From contig NZ_RCIZ01000001.1 of the NCBI RefSeq assembly GCF_003666685.1, positions 682,001-746,000 of the forward strand: a DNA stretch of 64,000 nt, in the 5' to 3' direction. The first letter of the stretch is position 1, and every line of letters starts with the position of its first letter. The position numbers and the translations under genes were made by a program. Positions 35,484 to 43,430 of the stretch are shown here, in pieces. Origin of the DNA: Mesorhizobium sp. YM1C-6-2 (GTDB taxonomy: Bacteria > Pseudomonadota > Alphaproteobacteria > Rhizobiales > Rhizobiaceae). The notes beneath the pieces were generated by a model that did not search any database, was not told the origin of the DNA, and saw nothing but the letters and a program-made list of their open reading frames with translations.

Positions 35484-36977
35484 TCATGCCAGGTCGAGGC
35501 AGAGGTATTTGAGTTCGGTGAAAGCTTCAATGCCGTGGCGCGAGCCCTCGCGGCCGAGGCCGGACTGTTTGGTGCCGCCGAAGGGGATCGGCGCGCCCGT
35601 GATCTTCACCCGGTTCACGGCGACCATGCCGTAGTCGAGCGCGCGGCCGAGGCGCAGTTGTCGCGCCCCGCTTTCGGTGACGACATAGGCGACGAGCCCG
35701 TATTCGGTGGCGTTGGCGCGGGCGACGACTTCCTCCTCCGTCTCGAAGGAGGTCACGGCTGCCACCGGTCCGAACGTTTCCTCGCGCATGATCAGCGCAT
35801 CGTCGGGCACGTCGGCCAGCAGCGTCGGCTCATGGAACAGCGGTCCGGCCGCATGGCGCCTGCCGCCGGCGAGGCAACGCGCGCCGCGACCGATCGCGTC
35901 GGCGACATGCTCCTCGACCTTCCGCACGGCACGCTCGTGCATCAGTGGGCCGATCTCCGCGTTGTCGGCCAGGCCGTGCGCGACGCTCAACGCCTGGACG
36001 CGCGCGGCAAAGGCTTCGCAGAAGCGGTCATATATGCCGCTCTGGACATAGATGCGGTTGGCCGCGAGGCAGTCCTGGCCCGAGGTGGCGAACTTGGCGT
36101 CCACGGCGATCGATACGGCGCGCTCGATATCGGCGTCGTCGAACACGATCAGCGGCGCATGGCCGCCGAGTTCCATCACCAGGCGCTTCATCGTCGGCGC
36201 GCATTTTTCGGCGATCAGGCGGCCGATCTCGGTGGAGCCGGTGAAGCTCATGGCGCGCACGCGCGCATCCTCACAAAGCCTGCCGACGATCGTCGCGGCA
36301 TCGCCGGTCACGACATTGAACACGCCTGCCGGAAGGCCGGCGCGCTCGCCGAGTTCCGCCAAAGCCAGGGCGGAAAGCGGGGTCTCGGAGGATGGGTGCG
36401 CGACGACGGTGCAGCCGGCGGCAAGCGCTGCCGCGGCCTTTCGCGTCAGCATGGCAGACGGAAAATTCCACGGCGTCGCGATGCCGACGACGCCCAGTGC
36501 CTCGCGCCGGACGACCATCTCGGCGTTCGGCAGATGGCTGGTCACGCTTTCGGCGTTGAGCCTTTTCGCCTCTTCCGCATACCATTCGACAAAGGACGCT
36601 GCATAGTCGATCTCGCCCAGCGCCTCCTTCAGCGGCTTGCCCTGCTCGAGCGTCATCAGCAGCGCCAGATCATCCTTCGCGGCGAGAATAAGCGCGTGCC
36701 ACTCCCGCAAGATGCGCGACCGTTCCTGCGGCAGGGCCGCCCGCCATGCCGTAAAGGCGCGCGCGGCCGAGTCGATCGCCATGCCTGCCTGCTCGGCATC
36801 GAGCGAGGCTACCCAGGCGACGTCTGCGCCGCTGCCGGGATCGGTGACTTCGAAGCTCTTTCCCGTAGCGCCGGCGACCCAGTGGCCGTCGATATAGGCG
36901 AGTTCGCGATGGAGCCGGCGATCGACGAGCCGGCCGAGCGCTTCATGACGCGTATGGCGGACGAAATGCGCTGACAT
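35484..36977 (-). CDS. doeC: aspartate-semialdehyde dehydrogenase of ectoine catabolism (SSADH-like ALDH)
   Basis: A 497-residue aldehyde dehydrogenase of the succinate-semialdehyde type. Catalytic C303 (ATSGQDCLAANRIYV) and general base E269 (LVMELGGHAPLIVF) are present, with N171 in TPWNFPSA and FTGSTEIG for the cofactor. DoeC/Ssd oxidises aspartate semialdehyde to aspartate, the last step of ectoine breakdown. Unusual: the usual lysine of VVKP that contacts the cofactor's adenosine ribose is His (CTVVAHPSSETP, H194). First gene of a doeC-doeD pair; a 21-bp palindrome lies upstream. Confidence 0.82.
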   Translation of the reverse strand: MSAHFVRHTRHEALGRLVDRRLHRELAYIDGHWVAGATGKSFEVTDPGSGADVAWVASLDAEQAGMAIDSAARAFTAWRAALPQERSRILREWHALILAAKDDLALLMTLEQGKPLKEALGEIDYAASFVEWYAEEAKRLNAESVTSHLPNAEMVVRREALGVVGIATPWNFPSAMLTRKAAAALAAGCTVVAHPSSETPLSALALAELGERAGLPAGVFNVVTGDAATIVGRLCEDARVRAMSFTGSTEIGRLIAEKCAPTMKRLVMELGGHAPLIVFDDADIERAVSIAVDAKFATSGQDCLAANRIYVQSGIYDRFCEAFAARVQALSVAHGLADNAEIGPLMHERAVRKVEEHVADAIGRGARCLAGGRRHAAGPLFHEPTLLADVPDDALIMREETFGPVAAVTSFETEEEVVARANATEYGLVAYVVTESGARQLRLGRALDYGMVAVNRVKITGAPIPFGGTKQSGLGREGSRHGIEAFTELKYLCLDLA

Positions 36978-37028
36978 GTTGGCTTTCCGGTTGAGGATGC
37001 CGCAACCATAGCCAGTCGATCAGGATGG

Positions 37029-37049
37029 AGAGGCTGTCTGACAGCCTCT
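37029..37049. promoter_or_regulatory. perfect 21-bp palindrome upstream of doeC
   Basis: Arms AGAGGCTGTC (37029-37038) and GACAGCCTCT (37040-37049) with a single T at the centre, 52-72 bp before the doeC start and 47 bp after the AsnC-type regulator's stop. Such symmetry suggests an operator for doeCD or a terminator hairpin of the regulator gene; no T-tract follows on the minus strand, which favours an operator. Confidence 0.55.
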
Positions 37050-37096
37050 GGCGAGAGAGATTGTCTATTCCCGGGGGACCGAGGCGGAGAAACGGT

Positions 37097-37600
37097 CTAG
37101 GGCTTCTCCTGGGCTTCGACGGCCAGCAGAGTCTCCAGGGGAAGAAGGCTATCCTCCTTCACCGTCTTGGTGACGATGTAGGTAAAGTAGCGGTCGATGC
37201 CGACCTCACGCTCCAGCAAGCCGTCGACCAGGCGCTGATAGGCATCGATGTCGCGTGTGATCACCTTGAGCAGGTAGTCTACCCCGCCGCCGACCGCCCA
37301 GCAGCCGACGATTTCCGGATAGTCGTTCATCGCCCGCTCGAAACGGTCGAAGTCGGCCTGGCGGTGGGTGCGCAGCGTCACTTCCATCAGCACCAGGGCA
37401 AACCGCGCTACCGCACGCATCGAGATTCTCGCGTGATAGCCGCTGACGATGCCGGCTTTCTCCAGCTTCCGTAGCCGCATCCAGCATGGCGTCGGCGAAA
37501 GCCCTACCTTTTCGGCGAGCTTGAGCTTGGTGATGCGTCCTTCGCGCTGGATGGCGTCGAGGATCTTCAGGTCTATCGCATCCAGTCTAACGCCTGCCAT
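37097..37600 (-). CDS. Lrp/AsnC-family regulator of ectoine catabolism
   Basis: A 167-residue feast/famine regulator: N-terminal HTH (LDAIDLKILDAIQREGRITKLKLAEKVGLSPTPCWMRLRKLEKAGIV) and C-terminal RAM domain (EIVGCWAVGGGVDYLLKVITRDIDAYQRLVDGLL). In ectoine-degrading bacteria an AsnC-type protein (DoeX in Halomonas, AsnR in Ruegeria) sits between the doe/eut genes and controls them; this gene holds the same position, divergent from eutB. ATG 37600 gives the expected N-terminus; the frame opens to 37642. Confidence 0.9.
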   Translation of the reverse strand: MAGVRLDAIDLKILDAIQREGRITKLKLAEKVGLSPTPCWMRLRKLEKAGIVSGYHARISMRAVARFALVLMEVTLRTHRQADFDRFERAMNDYPEIVGCWAVGGGVDYLLKVITRDIDAYQRLVDGLLEREVGIDRYFTYIVTKTVKEDSLLPLETLLAVEAQEKP

Positions 37601-37728
37601 CGTGTTTCCTATTTGGCTTCGCCTCGCCGGAGACGTACACAACTAACCTAGACAATCCATGGGCGATACCGTAAGAATCCTTGCCTTGGGTCCGCTGCGG
37701 CTTGAAAGTGACCAATTGCATGCTGGTG

Positions 37729-37738
37729 TTGTGCACAA
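37729..37738. promoter_or_regulatory. 10-bp palindrome in asnR / eutB divergent region
   Basis: TTGTGCACAA, 88 bp before the eutB start and 129 bp before the divergent regulator gene. Lrp/AsnC proteins bind degenerate symmetrical sites of about 13-15 bp, so this is a plausible but unproven target. Confidence 0.35.
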
Positions 37739-37825
37739 GTGAAGAGCGTGTAGCGCCGATCGGCACGCGAATCGGTGTCGCGGCCGCCGCGCTGCCATCC
37801 ATACCTTTTGTGCAGGGCTGAGGCG

Positions 37826-38827
37826 ATGCTCGTCACGCTCGACGACATCAGGCGCGCACGCCACCGCATCGCCGGTCGGATTCTTGAGACATCGACGGTG
37901 CTTTCGCCGACGCTGTCGCAACGCCTTGGCTCTCCGGTGCATCTCAAGCTGGAACACCGTCAGGCCACCGGCAGCTTCAAGCTGCGCGGGGCGTCGAACG
38001 CCGTTGCCTCGCTGTCGGTGGAGGAGAGGAAGCGCGGCGTGGTGGCAGCCTCGACCGGTAATCATGGTCGCGCGCTCGCCCATGCCGCCAGGCTCGAGGG
38101 GATGCGTGCCGTCATCTGCATGTCGACGCTGGTTCCCGCCAACAAGGTCGAGGAGATCGGCCGGCTAGGCGCCGAGACCCGCATCGTGGGCAGCAGCCAG
38201 GACGATGCGCAGGTCGAGGCCGAACGGCTGGCCGGGGAGGAGGGCTTGGTCATGGTGCCGCCTTTCGACCATCCCGCGGTGATCGCCGGGCAGGGGACGC
38301 TGGGATTGGAGATGATGGAAGCGGTGCCGGACGCCGCGACGGTGCTGGTCCAGCTTTCGGGAGGCGGTCTTGCCTCCGGAATAGCGGCGGTCGTGAAGGG
38401 CGTCAGTCCCGGGACGAAGGTGGTGGGCGTTTCCATGGCGAGAGGCGCTGCGATGAAGGCGAGCCTCGATGCCGGACGGCCGGTGCCGGTCGAGGAACTG
38501 CCGACGCTCGCCGATTCGCTCGGGGGTGGCATCGGCCTCGACAATCAACTGACCTTTGCCATGTGCCGCGATCTCCTGGACGATGTGCTTGTGCTGTCGG
38601 AAGACGAGATCGCAGCCGGAATCCGCTATGCCTACGAGACGGAGCGCGAGGTGGTTGAGGGCGCAGGCGCAGTCGGCATCGCCGCGATGCTGGCTGGCAA
38701 GGTGCGGGCTGCGGGACCGGTCGTGGCGCTGGTCTCGGGACGCAACATCGACATGGCTCTGCACCGGCGGATCGTATGCGGGGACGTTGGCGCCGCCGCA
38801 CAAGGGAGCGGGGCATGGGCCGCATAA
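37826..38827 (+). CDS. eutB: ectoine-utilization protein EutB (threonine dehydratase-like)
   Basis: A 333-residue fold-type II PLP enzyme. K52 in QATGSFKLRGASNAV is the PLP lysine, STGNHGRAL is the asparagine loop, and QLSGGGLASG binds the phosphate. EutB is proposed to act on hydroxyectoine-derived intermediates together with EutC; its exact reaction is debated, and a plain threonine dehydratase is the alternative reading. No C-terminal regulatory (ACT) domain is present. GAGG lies just upstream of ATG 37826; the frame opens to 37775. Overlaps eutC by 13 bp. Confidence 0.87.
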   Translation: MLVTLDDIRRARHRIAGRILETSTVLSPTLSQRLGSPVHLKLEHRQATGSFKLRGASNAVASLSVEERKRGVVAASTGNHGRALAHAARLEGMRAVICMSTLVPANKVEEIGRLGAETRIVGSSQDDAQVEAERLAGEEGLVMVPPFDHPAVIAGQGTLGLEMMEAVPDAATVLVQLSGGGLASGIAAVVKGVSPGTKVVGVSMARGAAMKASLDAGRPVPVEELPTLADSLGGGIGLDNQLTFAMCRDLLDDVLVLSEDEIAAGIRYAYETEREVVEGAGAVGIAAMLAGKVRAAGPVVALVSGRNIDMALHRRIVCGDVGAAAQGSGAWAA

Positions 38828-39807
38828 CGATCCTTACCGAGCGCGATCTCAGGCAGATCGTGAAGCTAGATCTCGACGCGGTCGCCTGTGTCGAGCAGGC
38901 ATTTCGCGCGCTGGCGACGCAGCCCGTCGCCATGCCCCCCATCATGCGGCTCGACATCCCCGAGCATCGCGGCGAAGTCGACGTGAAGACCGCCTACGTG
39001 CCGGGACTGGATGGCTTTGCGATCAAGGTCAGCCCCGGCTTCTTCGACAACCCGAAGCTCGGTCTGCCGAGCACCAACGGGCTGATGGTGTTGCTCTCGG
39101 CGAAGACCGGACTGGTCGAGGCGCTGCTGCTCGACAACGGCTACCTCACCGATGTGCGCACCGCTGCCGCAGGCGCGGTGGCGGCGAAACATCTGGCGAG
39201 GGAGGATGCGGCAGTCGCGGCAATCTACGGCGCCGGTGCGCAAGCGAAATTGCAGCTGGAAGCGCTGACGCTGGTGCGGCCCATCCGCGAGGCGCGGATC
39301 TGGGCGCGCGACCATGGCAAGGCGGAAAAAGCTGCAGCCGAACTCGGCGGCAGGCTGGGCATTTCCGTGCGCGCGGAGAAGGACGCAGCGAACGCGGCGG
39401 CTGGCGCCGACATCATCGCCACCACCACGCCGGCCAGCGAACCCTTGCTGATGCCGGGCTTCGTCTCGGCAGGGCAGCATGTCACCGCGATGGGTTCGGA
39501 CGCCGAGCACAAGAACGAAGTGGCGCCGGCGATCCTCAAGATGGCGGATCTCTACGTCGCCGACAGCGCGAAACAGACGCGCAGGCTCGGCGAGTTGCAC
39601 CACGCGATCGAGGCGGGGCTGTTCGGCGCGGAGACGGATGTGACCGAGCTTGGCGAAATCATTGCCGGCAGCAAGCCCGGCCGCCGCTCGCCGCAAGACG
39701 TCACCCTCGCCGACCTGACCGGCACGGGCGTGCAGGATACGGCGATCGCCACGCTGGCTCGCGACAGGGCGCGGGCGCTCGGGGCCGGAACCGTGTTCGA
39801 AAGCTGA
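38815..39807 (+). CDS. eutC: ectoine-utilization protein EutC (ornithine cyclodeaminase-like)
   Basis: A 330-residue ornithine cyclodeaminase/mu-crystallin-family protein: DVKTAYVPGLDGFAIKVSPGFFDNP, LLLDNGYLTDVRTAAAGAVAAKHLA and the NAD-binding AAIYGAGAQAKLQLEALTLVRPI (GxGxQA motif), then ADIIATTTPASEPLL and GQHVTAMGSDAEHKNEV. In ectoine clusters EutC pairs with EutB. AAGGGAG precedes ATG 38815, which lies within eutB's last codons, indicating translational coupling. Confidence 0.88.
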   Translation: MGRITILTERDLRQIVKLDLDAVACVEQAFRALATQPVAMPPIMRLDIPEHRGEVDVKTAYVPGLDGFAIKVSPGFFDNPKLGLPSTNGLMVLLSAKTGLVEALLLDNGYLTDVRTAAAGAVAAKHLAREDAAVAAIYGAGAQAKLQLEALTLVRPIREARIWARDHGKAEKAAAELGGRLGISVRAEKDAANAAAGADIIATTTPASEPLLMPGFVSAGQHVTAMGSDAEHKNEVAPAILKMADLYVADSAKQTRRLGELHHAIEAGLFGAETDVTELGEIIAGSKPGRRSPQDVTLADLTGTGVQDTAIATLARDRARALGAGTVFES

Positions 39808-39843
39808 TTTCACCTCGATGGCCGTGATCGACAAGGAATTCGC

Positions 39844-41022
39844 ATGCAGCCGAATCTGAAGTTCCAACGCGCTGAATATGCCGACCGCCTGGCCAAGACG
39901 AGGAAGGCGATGGACGCGAAGGGCGTCGACCTCCTGATCGTCAGCGATCCGTCCAACATGGCATGGCTGACCGGCTACGACGGCTGGTCTTTCTACGTGC
40001 ATCAGGCGGTCATCGTGCCGCCGGTCGGCGAGCCCGTATGGTATGGCCGCGCGCAGGACGCGAACGGGGCCAGGCGAACCACCTATCTCGGTGGCGACAG
40101 CATCGTCGGCTACGCCGACAACTACGTGCAGTCCACCGAACGGCATCCGATGGACTATCTGGCCGAGGTCCTGGCCGCGCGCGGCTGGGACAGGTTCGTC
40201 GTCGGCGTCGAGATGGACAATTACTGGTTCTCCGCCGCCGCTTTCGCGTCGCTGCACAAGCACCTGCCCAACGCGCGGTTCGTCGACGCCACGGCGCTGG
40301 TCAACTGGCAGCGGGCGGTGAAGAGCCCGACCGAGATCGACTATATGCGAAAGGCCGCACGCATCGTCGAGGCCATGCACCGGCGCATCGTCGACAAGGT
40401 CGAGGTGGGCATGCGCAAATGCGATCTTGTCGCCGAGATCTACGACGCCGGCACGCGCGGCGTCGATGGCATCGGCGGCGACTATCCTGCCATCGTGCCG
40501 CTGCTGCCTTCGGGGCCGGATGCCTCAGCCCCGCATCTGACCTGGGACGATCGGCCGATGAAGGCGGGCGAAGGGACGTTCTTCGAGATTGCCGGCTGCT
40601 ACAACCGCTACCACTGCCCGCTATCGAGGACGGTGTTCCTCGGCAAGCCGACCCAGGAGTTTCTCGATGCCGAGAAGGCGACCCTGGAAGGCATGGAGGC
40701 GGGGCTGGAAGCGGCGAAGCCGGGCAACCGCTGCGAAGACATCGCCAATGCCTTCTTCGCAGTCTTGAGGAAATACGGCATCGTCAAGGACAACCGCACC
40801 GGATATTCGATCGGCCTTTCCTACCCGCCGGACTGGGGCGAGCGCACGATGAGCCTGCGTCCGGGCGACCGCACCGAACTGAAGCCCGGCATGACCTTCC
40901 ATTTCATGACTGGCCTGTGGCTGGAAACGATGGGGCTTGAGATCACCGAGTCCATCCTGATCACCGACAACGGCGTCGAGTGTCTGGCGAATGTGCCGCG
41001 CAAGCTGGTGGTCAAACAGTAG
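39844..41022 (+). CDS. doeA: ectoine hydrolase DoeA (EutD), M24 peptidase-like
   Basis: A 392-residue pita-bread-fold enzyme: creatinase-type N-terminal domain (about 1-160) and M24-like C-terminal domain. It opens the ectoine ring to N-acetyl-diaminobutyrate. The stretch SNMAWLTGYDGWSFYVHQAVIVPP and the C-terminal GLSYPPDWGERTMSLRPGDRTELKPGMTFHFMTGLW resemble DoeA; several usual M24 metal ligands are altered, as known for ectoine hydrolases, which act without metal. AAGGAATT precedes ATG 39844. Confidence 0.88.
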   Translation: MQPNLKFQRAEYADRLAKTRKAMDAKGVDLLIVSDPSNMAWLTGYDGWSFYVHQAVIVPPVGEPVWYGRAQDANGARRTTYLGGDSIVGYADNYVQSTERHPMDYLAEVLAARGWDRFVVGVEMDNYWFSAAAFASLHKHLPNARFVDATALVNWQRAVKSPTEIDYMRKAARIVEAMHRRIVDKVEVGMRKCDLVAEIYDAGTRGVDGIGGDYPAIVPLLPSGPDASAPHLTWDDRPMKAGEGTFFEIAGCYNRYHCPLSRTVFLGKPTQEFLDAEKATLEGMEAGLEAAKPGNRCEDIANAFFAVLRKYGIVKDNRTGYSIGLSYPPDWGERTMSLRPGDRTELKPGMTFHFMTGLWLETMGLEITESILITDNGVECLANVPRKLVVKQ

Positions 41023-41032
41023 GGCAGGGGGA

Positions 41033-41082
41033 GGCAGCAGGGCAGCGGGGAGGATCGAGGTCCGAACTGCTGTCCTGCTGCC
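41033..41082 (+). other. inverted repeat between doeA and doeB
   Basis: GGCAGCAGG (41033-41041) pairs with CCTGCTGCC (41074-41082) across a 32-nt loop in the 84-bp spacer. It could modulate doeA/doeB expression; no T-tract. Confidence 0.35.
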
Positions 41083-41106
41083 ATAATGCCGCGGAGAGAC
41101 GGACGA

Positions 41107-42102
41107 ATGACAAAACCCTCAGCCATAACGCCGACCGTCGATCTTGAGGGCGGCGGCGTACAGCATGGCTTCCTCAGGGTGCCTTACAGCCGCGACGATT
41201 CCGCCTGGGGGTCGGTAATGATCCCGCTCGCGGTGATCCGGAACGGCAGCGGCCCGACTGCGCTCTTCACCGGGGGCAATCACGGCGACGAGTATGAAGG
41301 GCCGCTGGCGCTCTACGAACTGGCGCGCACGCTCGATCCCAAGGCCGTATCGGGAACCGTGATCATCGTGCCGGCGATGAACTACCCGGCGTTCCGGGCT
41401 GGGACCCGCACCTCGCCGATCGACAAGGGCAATATGAACCGCATCTTTCCGGGCCGCCCGGACGGAACCGTGACCGAGAAGATCGCAGATTTTTTTCAAC
41501 GCGAGTTGCTCCCTCGCGCCGACATCGTGCTCGACTTCCATTCGGGTGGCAGGACCCTCGACTTCGTGCCTTTCGCGGCGGCGCATGTGCTGCCCGACAA
41601 GGCATTGGAGAGGAAAGCCTTCGCGGCGGTGGAGGCGTTCTCTGCTCCCTGGTCGATGAAGATGATCGAGATCGACGCAGTCGGCATGTACGACACGGCG
41701 GCCGAGGAGATGGGAAAGCTGTTTGTGACGACCGAGCTTGGCGGCGGCGGCACCTCGCGTGCGGAGACGGTGCGGATCGCAAGGCGCGGCGCCATGAATC
41801 TCCTGTGCCACGCCGGCATCGTTTCTGGCGCGATCGATAAGTCGGAAACCCGCTGGCTCGATATGCCCTCCAGCGACTGCTTCTCCTTCGCCGAGGAGGA
41901 CGGCATGATCGAGACGATGGTCGATCTTGGCTCACCGGTGGAGGCGGGCCAGGTGATCGCGCGCATCCATTCGACCGGCCGCACCGGCATCGCGCCCCAC
42001 GAAATACGGGCGAAGCTCACCGGCATGCTGGCGGCCCGTCATTTTCCCGGCCTGGTGAAGCCGGGAGACTGCGTGTCGGTTGTCGCGACGGTGGATGGCT
42101 AG
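41107..42102 (+). CDS. doeB: N-acetyl-L-2,4-diaminobutyrate deacetylase DoeB (EutE)
   Basis: A 331-residue succinylglutamate desuccinylase/aspartoacylase-family zinc enzyme. FTGGNHGDEYEGPLALYELA supplies the first His and Glu ligands (His-x2-Glu), and IVLDFHSGGRTLDFVPFAAAHVLP the third. It removes acetyl from the DoeA product. ATG 41107 is preceded by GGAGAG; the frame opens to 41086. Completes the doeA-doeB-doeD-doeC route to aspartate. Confidence 0.9.
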   Translation: MTKPSAITPTVDLEGGGVQHGFLRVPYSRDDSAWGSVMIPLAVIRNGSGPTALFTGGNHGDEYEGPLALYELARTLDPKAVSGTVIIVPAMNYPAFRAGTRTSPIDKGNMNRIFPGRPDGTVTEKIADFFQRELLPRADIVLDFHSGGRTLDFVPFAAAHVLPDKALERKAFAAVEAFSAPWSMKMIEIDAVGMYDTAAEEMGKLFVTTELGGGGTSRAETVRIARRGAMNLLCHAGIVSGAIDKSETRWLDMPSSDCFSFAEEDGMIETMVDLGSPVEAGQVIARIHSTGRTGIAPHEIRAKLTGMLAARHFPGLVKPGDCVSVVATVDG

Positions 42103-42192
42103 CCATCTGGAGTCATCGATTGCCGGCGGTGGGCCGAGCATGCATGCAGCAAATGAGCCGATAGTGACGCCGCAGAAACGCGGCCGAAATCC

Positions 42193-43428
42193 ATGACCTT
42201 GACCTTTCCGCTGACGGGACGCGGCACGCACGCCGACATAGATGGCGCCTACGCCTGGGTGCGGCTGGCGATCGGCACCCTGCTTGCCACGATCGGCGGC
42301 GTCGGCATGTGGGCGGTCATCGTCGTGCTGCCGGCCGTGCAGGCCGAATTCGGCGCCGGCCGTGCCGAGGCGTCGTTGCCCTATACGGCGACGATGATAG
42401 GCTTCGCGCTTGGCAATGTTTTCGTCGGGCGGGCGGTCGACCGCGTCGGTTACTGGCTGCCGGCGCTGATCGCCTCAGTGGTGCTGGCGGCAGGATTTGC
42501 GCTGGCCGCGACGGCGACGTCGATTGTCCAGTTCACGCTGGTGCAGGCGGTGATCGGGGTGGGGTCGTCGGTGATCTTCGGCCCCCTGATGGCCGACATA
42601 TCGCACTGGTTTGCGCGCAATCGCGGCATCGCGGTGTCGATCGCCGCGGCCGGCAACTACATCGCCGGCACGCTGTGGCCGGTGGTCATGCCCTACATGA
42701 TGGCACATGGGGGCTGGCGCTTCGTCTATCTTGCGAGCGGCGTGATCTGCCTGGTCACCATGGTGCCGCTGGCGCTGATGCTGAGACGACAGAGGCCGTC
42801 TGGGGAGGAGCATGTAACGAACCTGGCGCGGCCGGCCCAGTCTATCTCGCTGTCGCCGGGCGCGCTGCAGGCTCTGTTGGTGGTGGCGGGACTCGGTTGC
42901 TGCGTCGCCATGTCGATGCCGCAGGTGCACATCGTCGCCTACTGCGTCGACCTCGGCTACGGCGTGCCGCGTGGCGGCGAGATGCTGTCGATCATGCTGG
43001 CGGCGGGAGTGGTGAGCAGGCTGGCCTCCGGCTACCTCGCCGATCGCATCGGCGGCTTGAGAACGCTGCTGGTAGGCTCGACGCTGCAATGCTTGGCGCT
43101 GTTCCTCTACATCCCCTTCGACGGGCTTGCATCGCTCTATGTCGTGTCGCTGGTGTTCGGCCTGTCGCAGGGGGGCATCGTGCCCAGCTACGCGATCATC
43201 GTGCGCGAATACATGCCGGCGGCCGAGGCCGGCCAGCGCATCGGCATTGTCATCCTGGCGACGATCGCCGGCATGGCGCTGGGCGGCTGGATGTCGGGCT
43301 GGATCTACGACCTGACCGGCTCCTATGCTGCCGCGTTTCTCAACGGCATCGCCTGGAACCTGCTCAACATGGCGATCGCTTTCCTGCTGCTCTGGAAGTC
43401 GGGGATGGCGAGACCCCAGCCGGCGTAG
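42193..43428 (+). CDS. MFS transporter, candidate ectoine/hydroxyectoine importer
   Basis: A 411-residue major facilitator with 12 hydrophobic segments, the cytoplasmic loop motif NVFVGRAVDRVGYWLPALIAS after TM2 and the related GYLADRIGGLRTLL after TM8. It resembles monocarboxylate/oxalate-formate-type MFS proteins. It lies 90 bp after doeB on the same strand, with no ectoine ABC or TRAP importer in the window, so it may carry ectoine or a breakdown product. The substrate is inferred only from position. Confidence 0.8.
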   Translation: MTLTFPLTGRGTHADIDGAYAWVRLAIGTLLATIGGVGMWAVIVVLPAVQAEFGAGRAEASLPYTATMIGFALGNVFVGRAVDRVGYWLPALIASVVLAAGFALAATATSIVQFTLVQAVIGVGSSVIFGPLMADISHWFARNRGIAVSIAAAGNYIAGTLWPVVMPYMMAHGGWRFVYLASGVICLVTMVPLALMLRRQRPSGEEHVTNLARPAQSISLSPGALQALLVVAGLGCCVAMSMPQVHIVAYCVDLGYGVPRGGEMLSIMLAAGVVSRLASGYLADRIGGLRTLLVGSTLQCLALFLYIPFDGLASLYVVSLVFGLSQGGIVPSYAIIVREYMPAAEAGQRIGIVILATIAGMALGGWMSGWIYDLTGSYAAAFLNGIAWNLLNMAIAFLLLWKSGMARPQPA

Positions 43429-43430
43429 CA

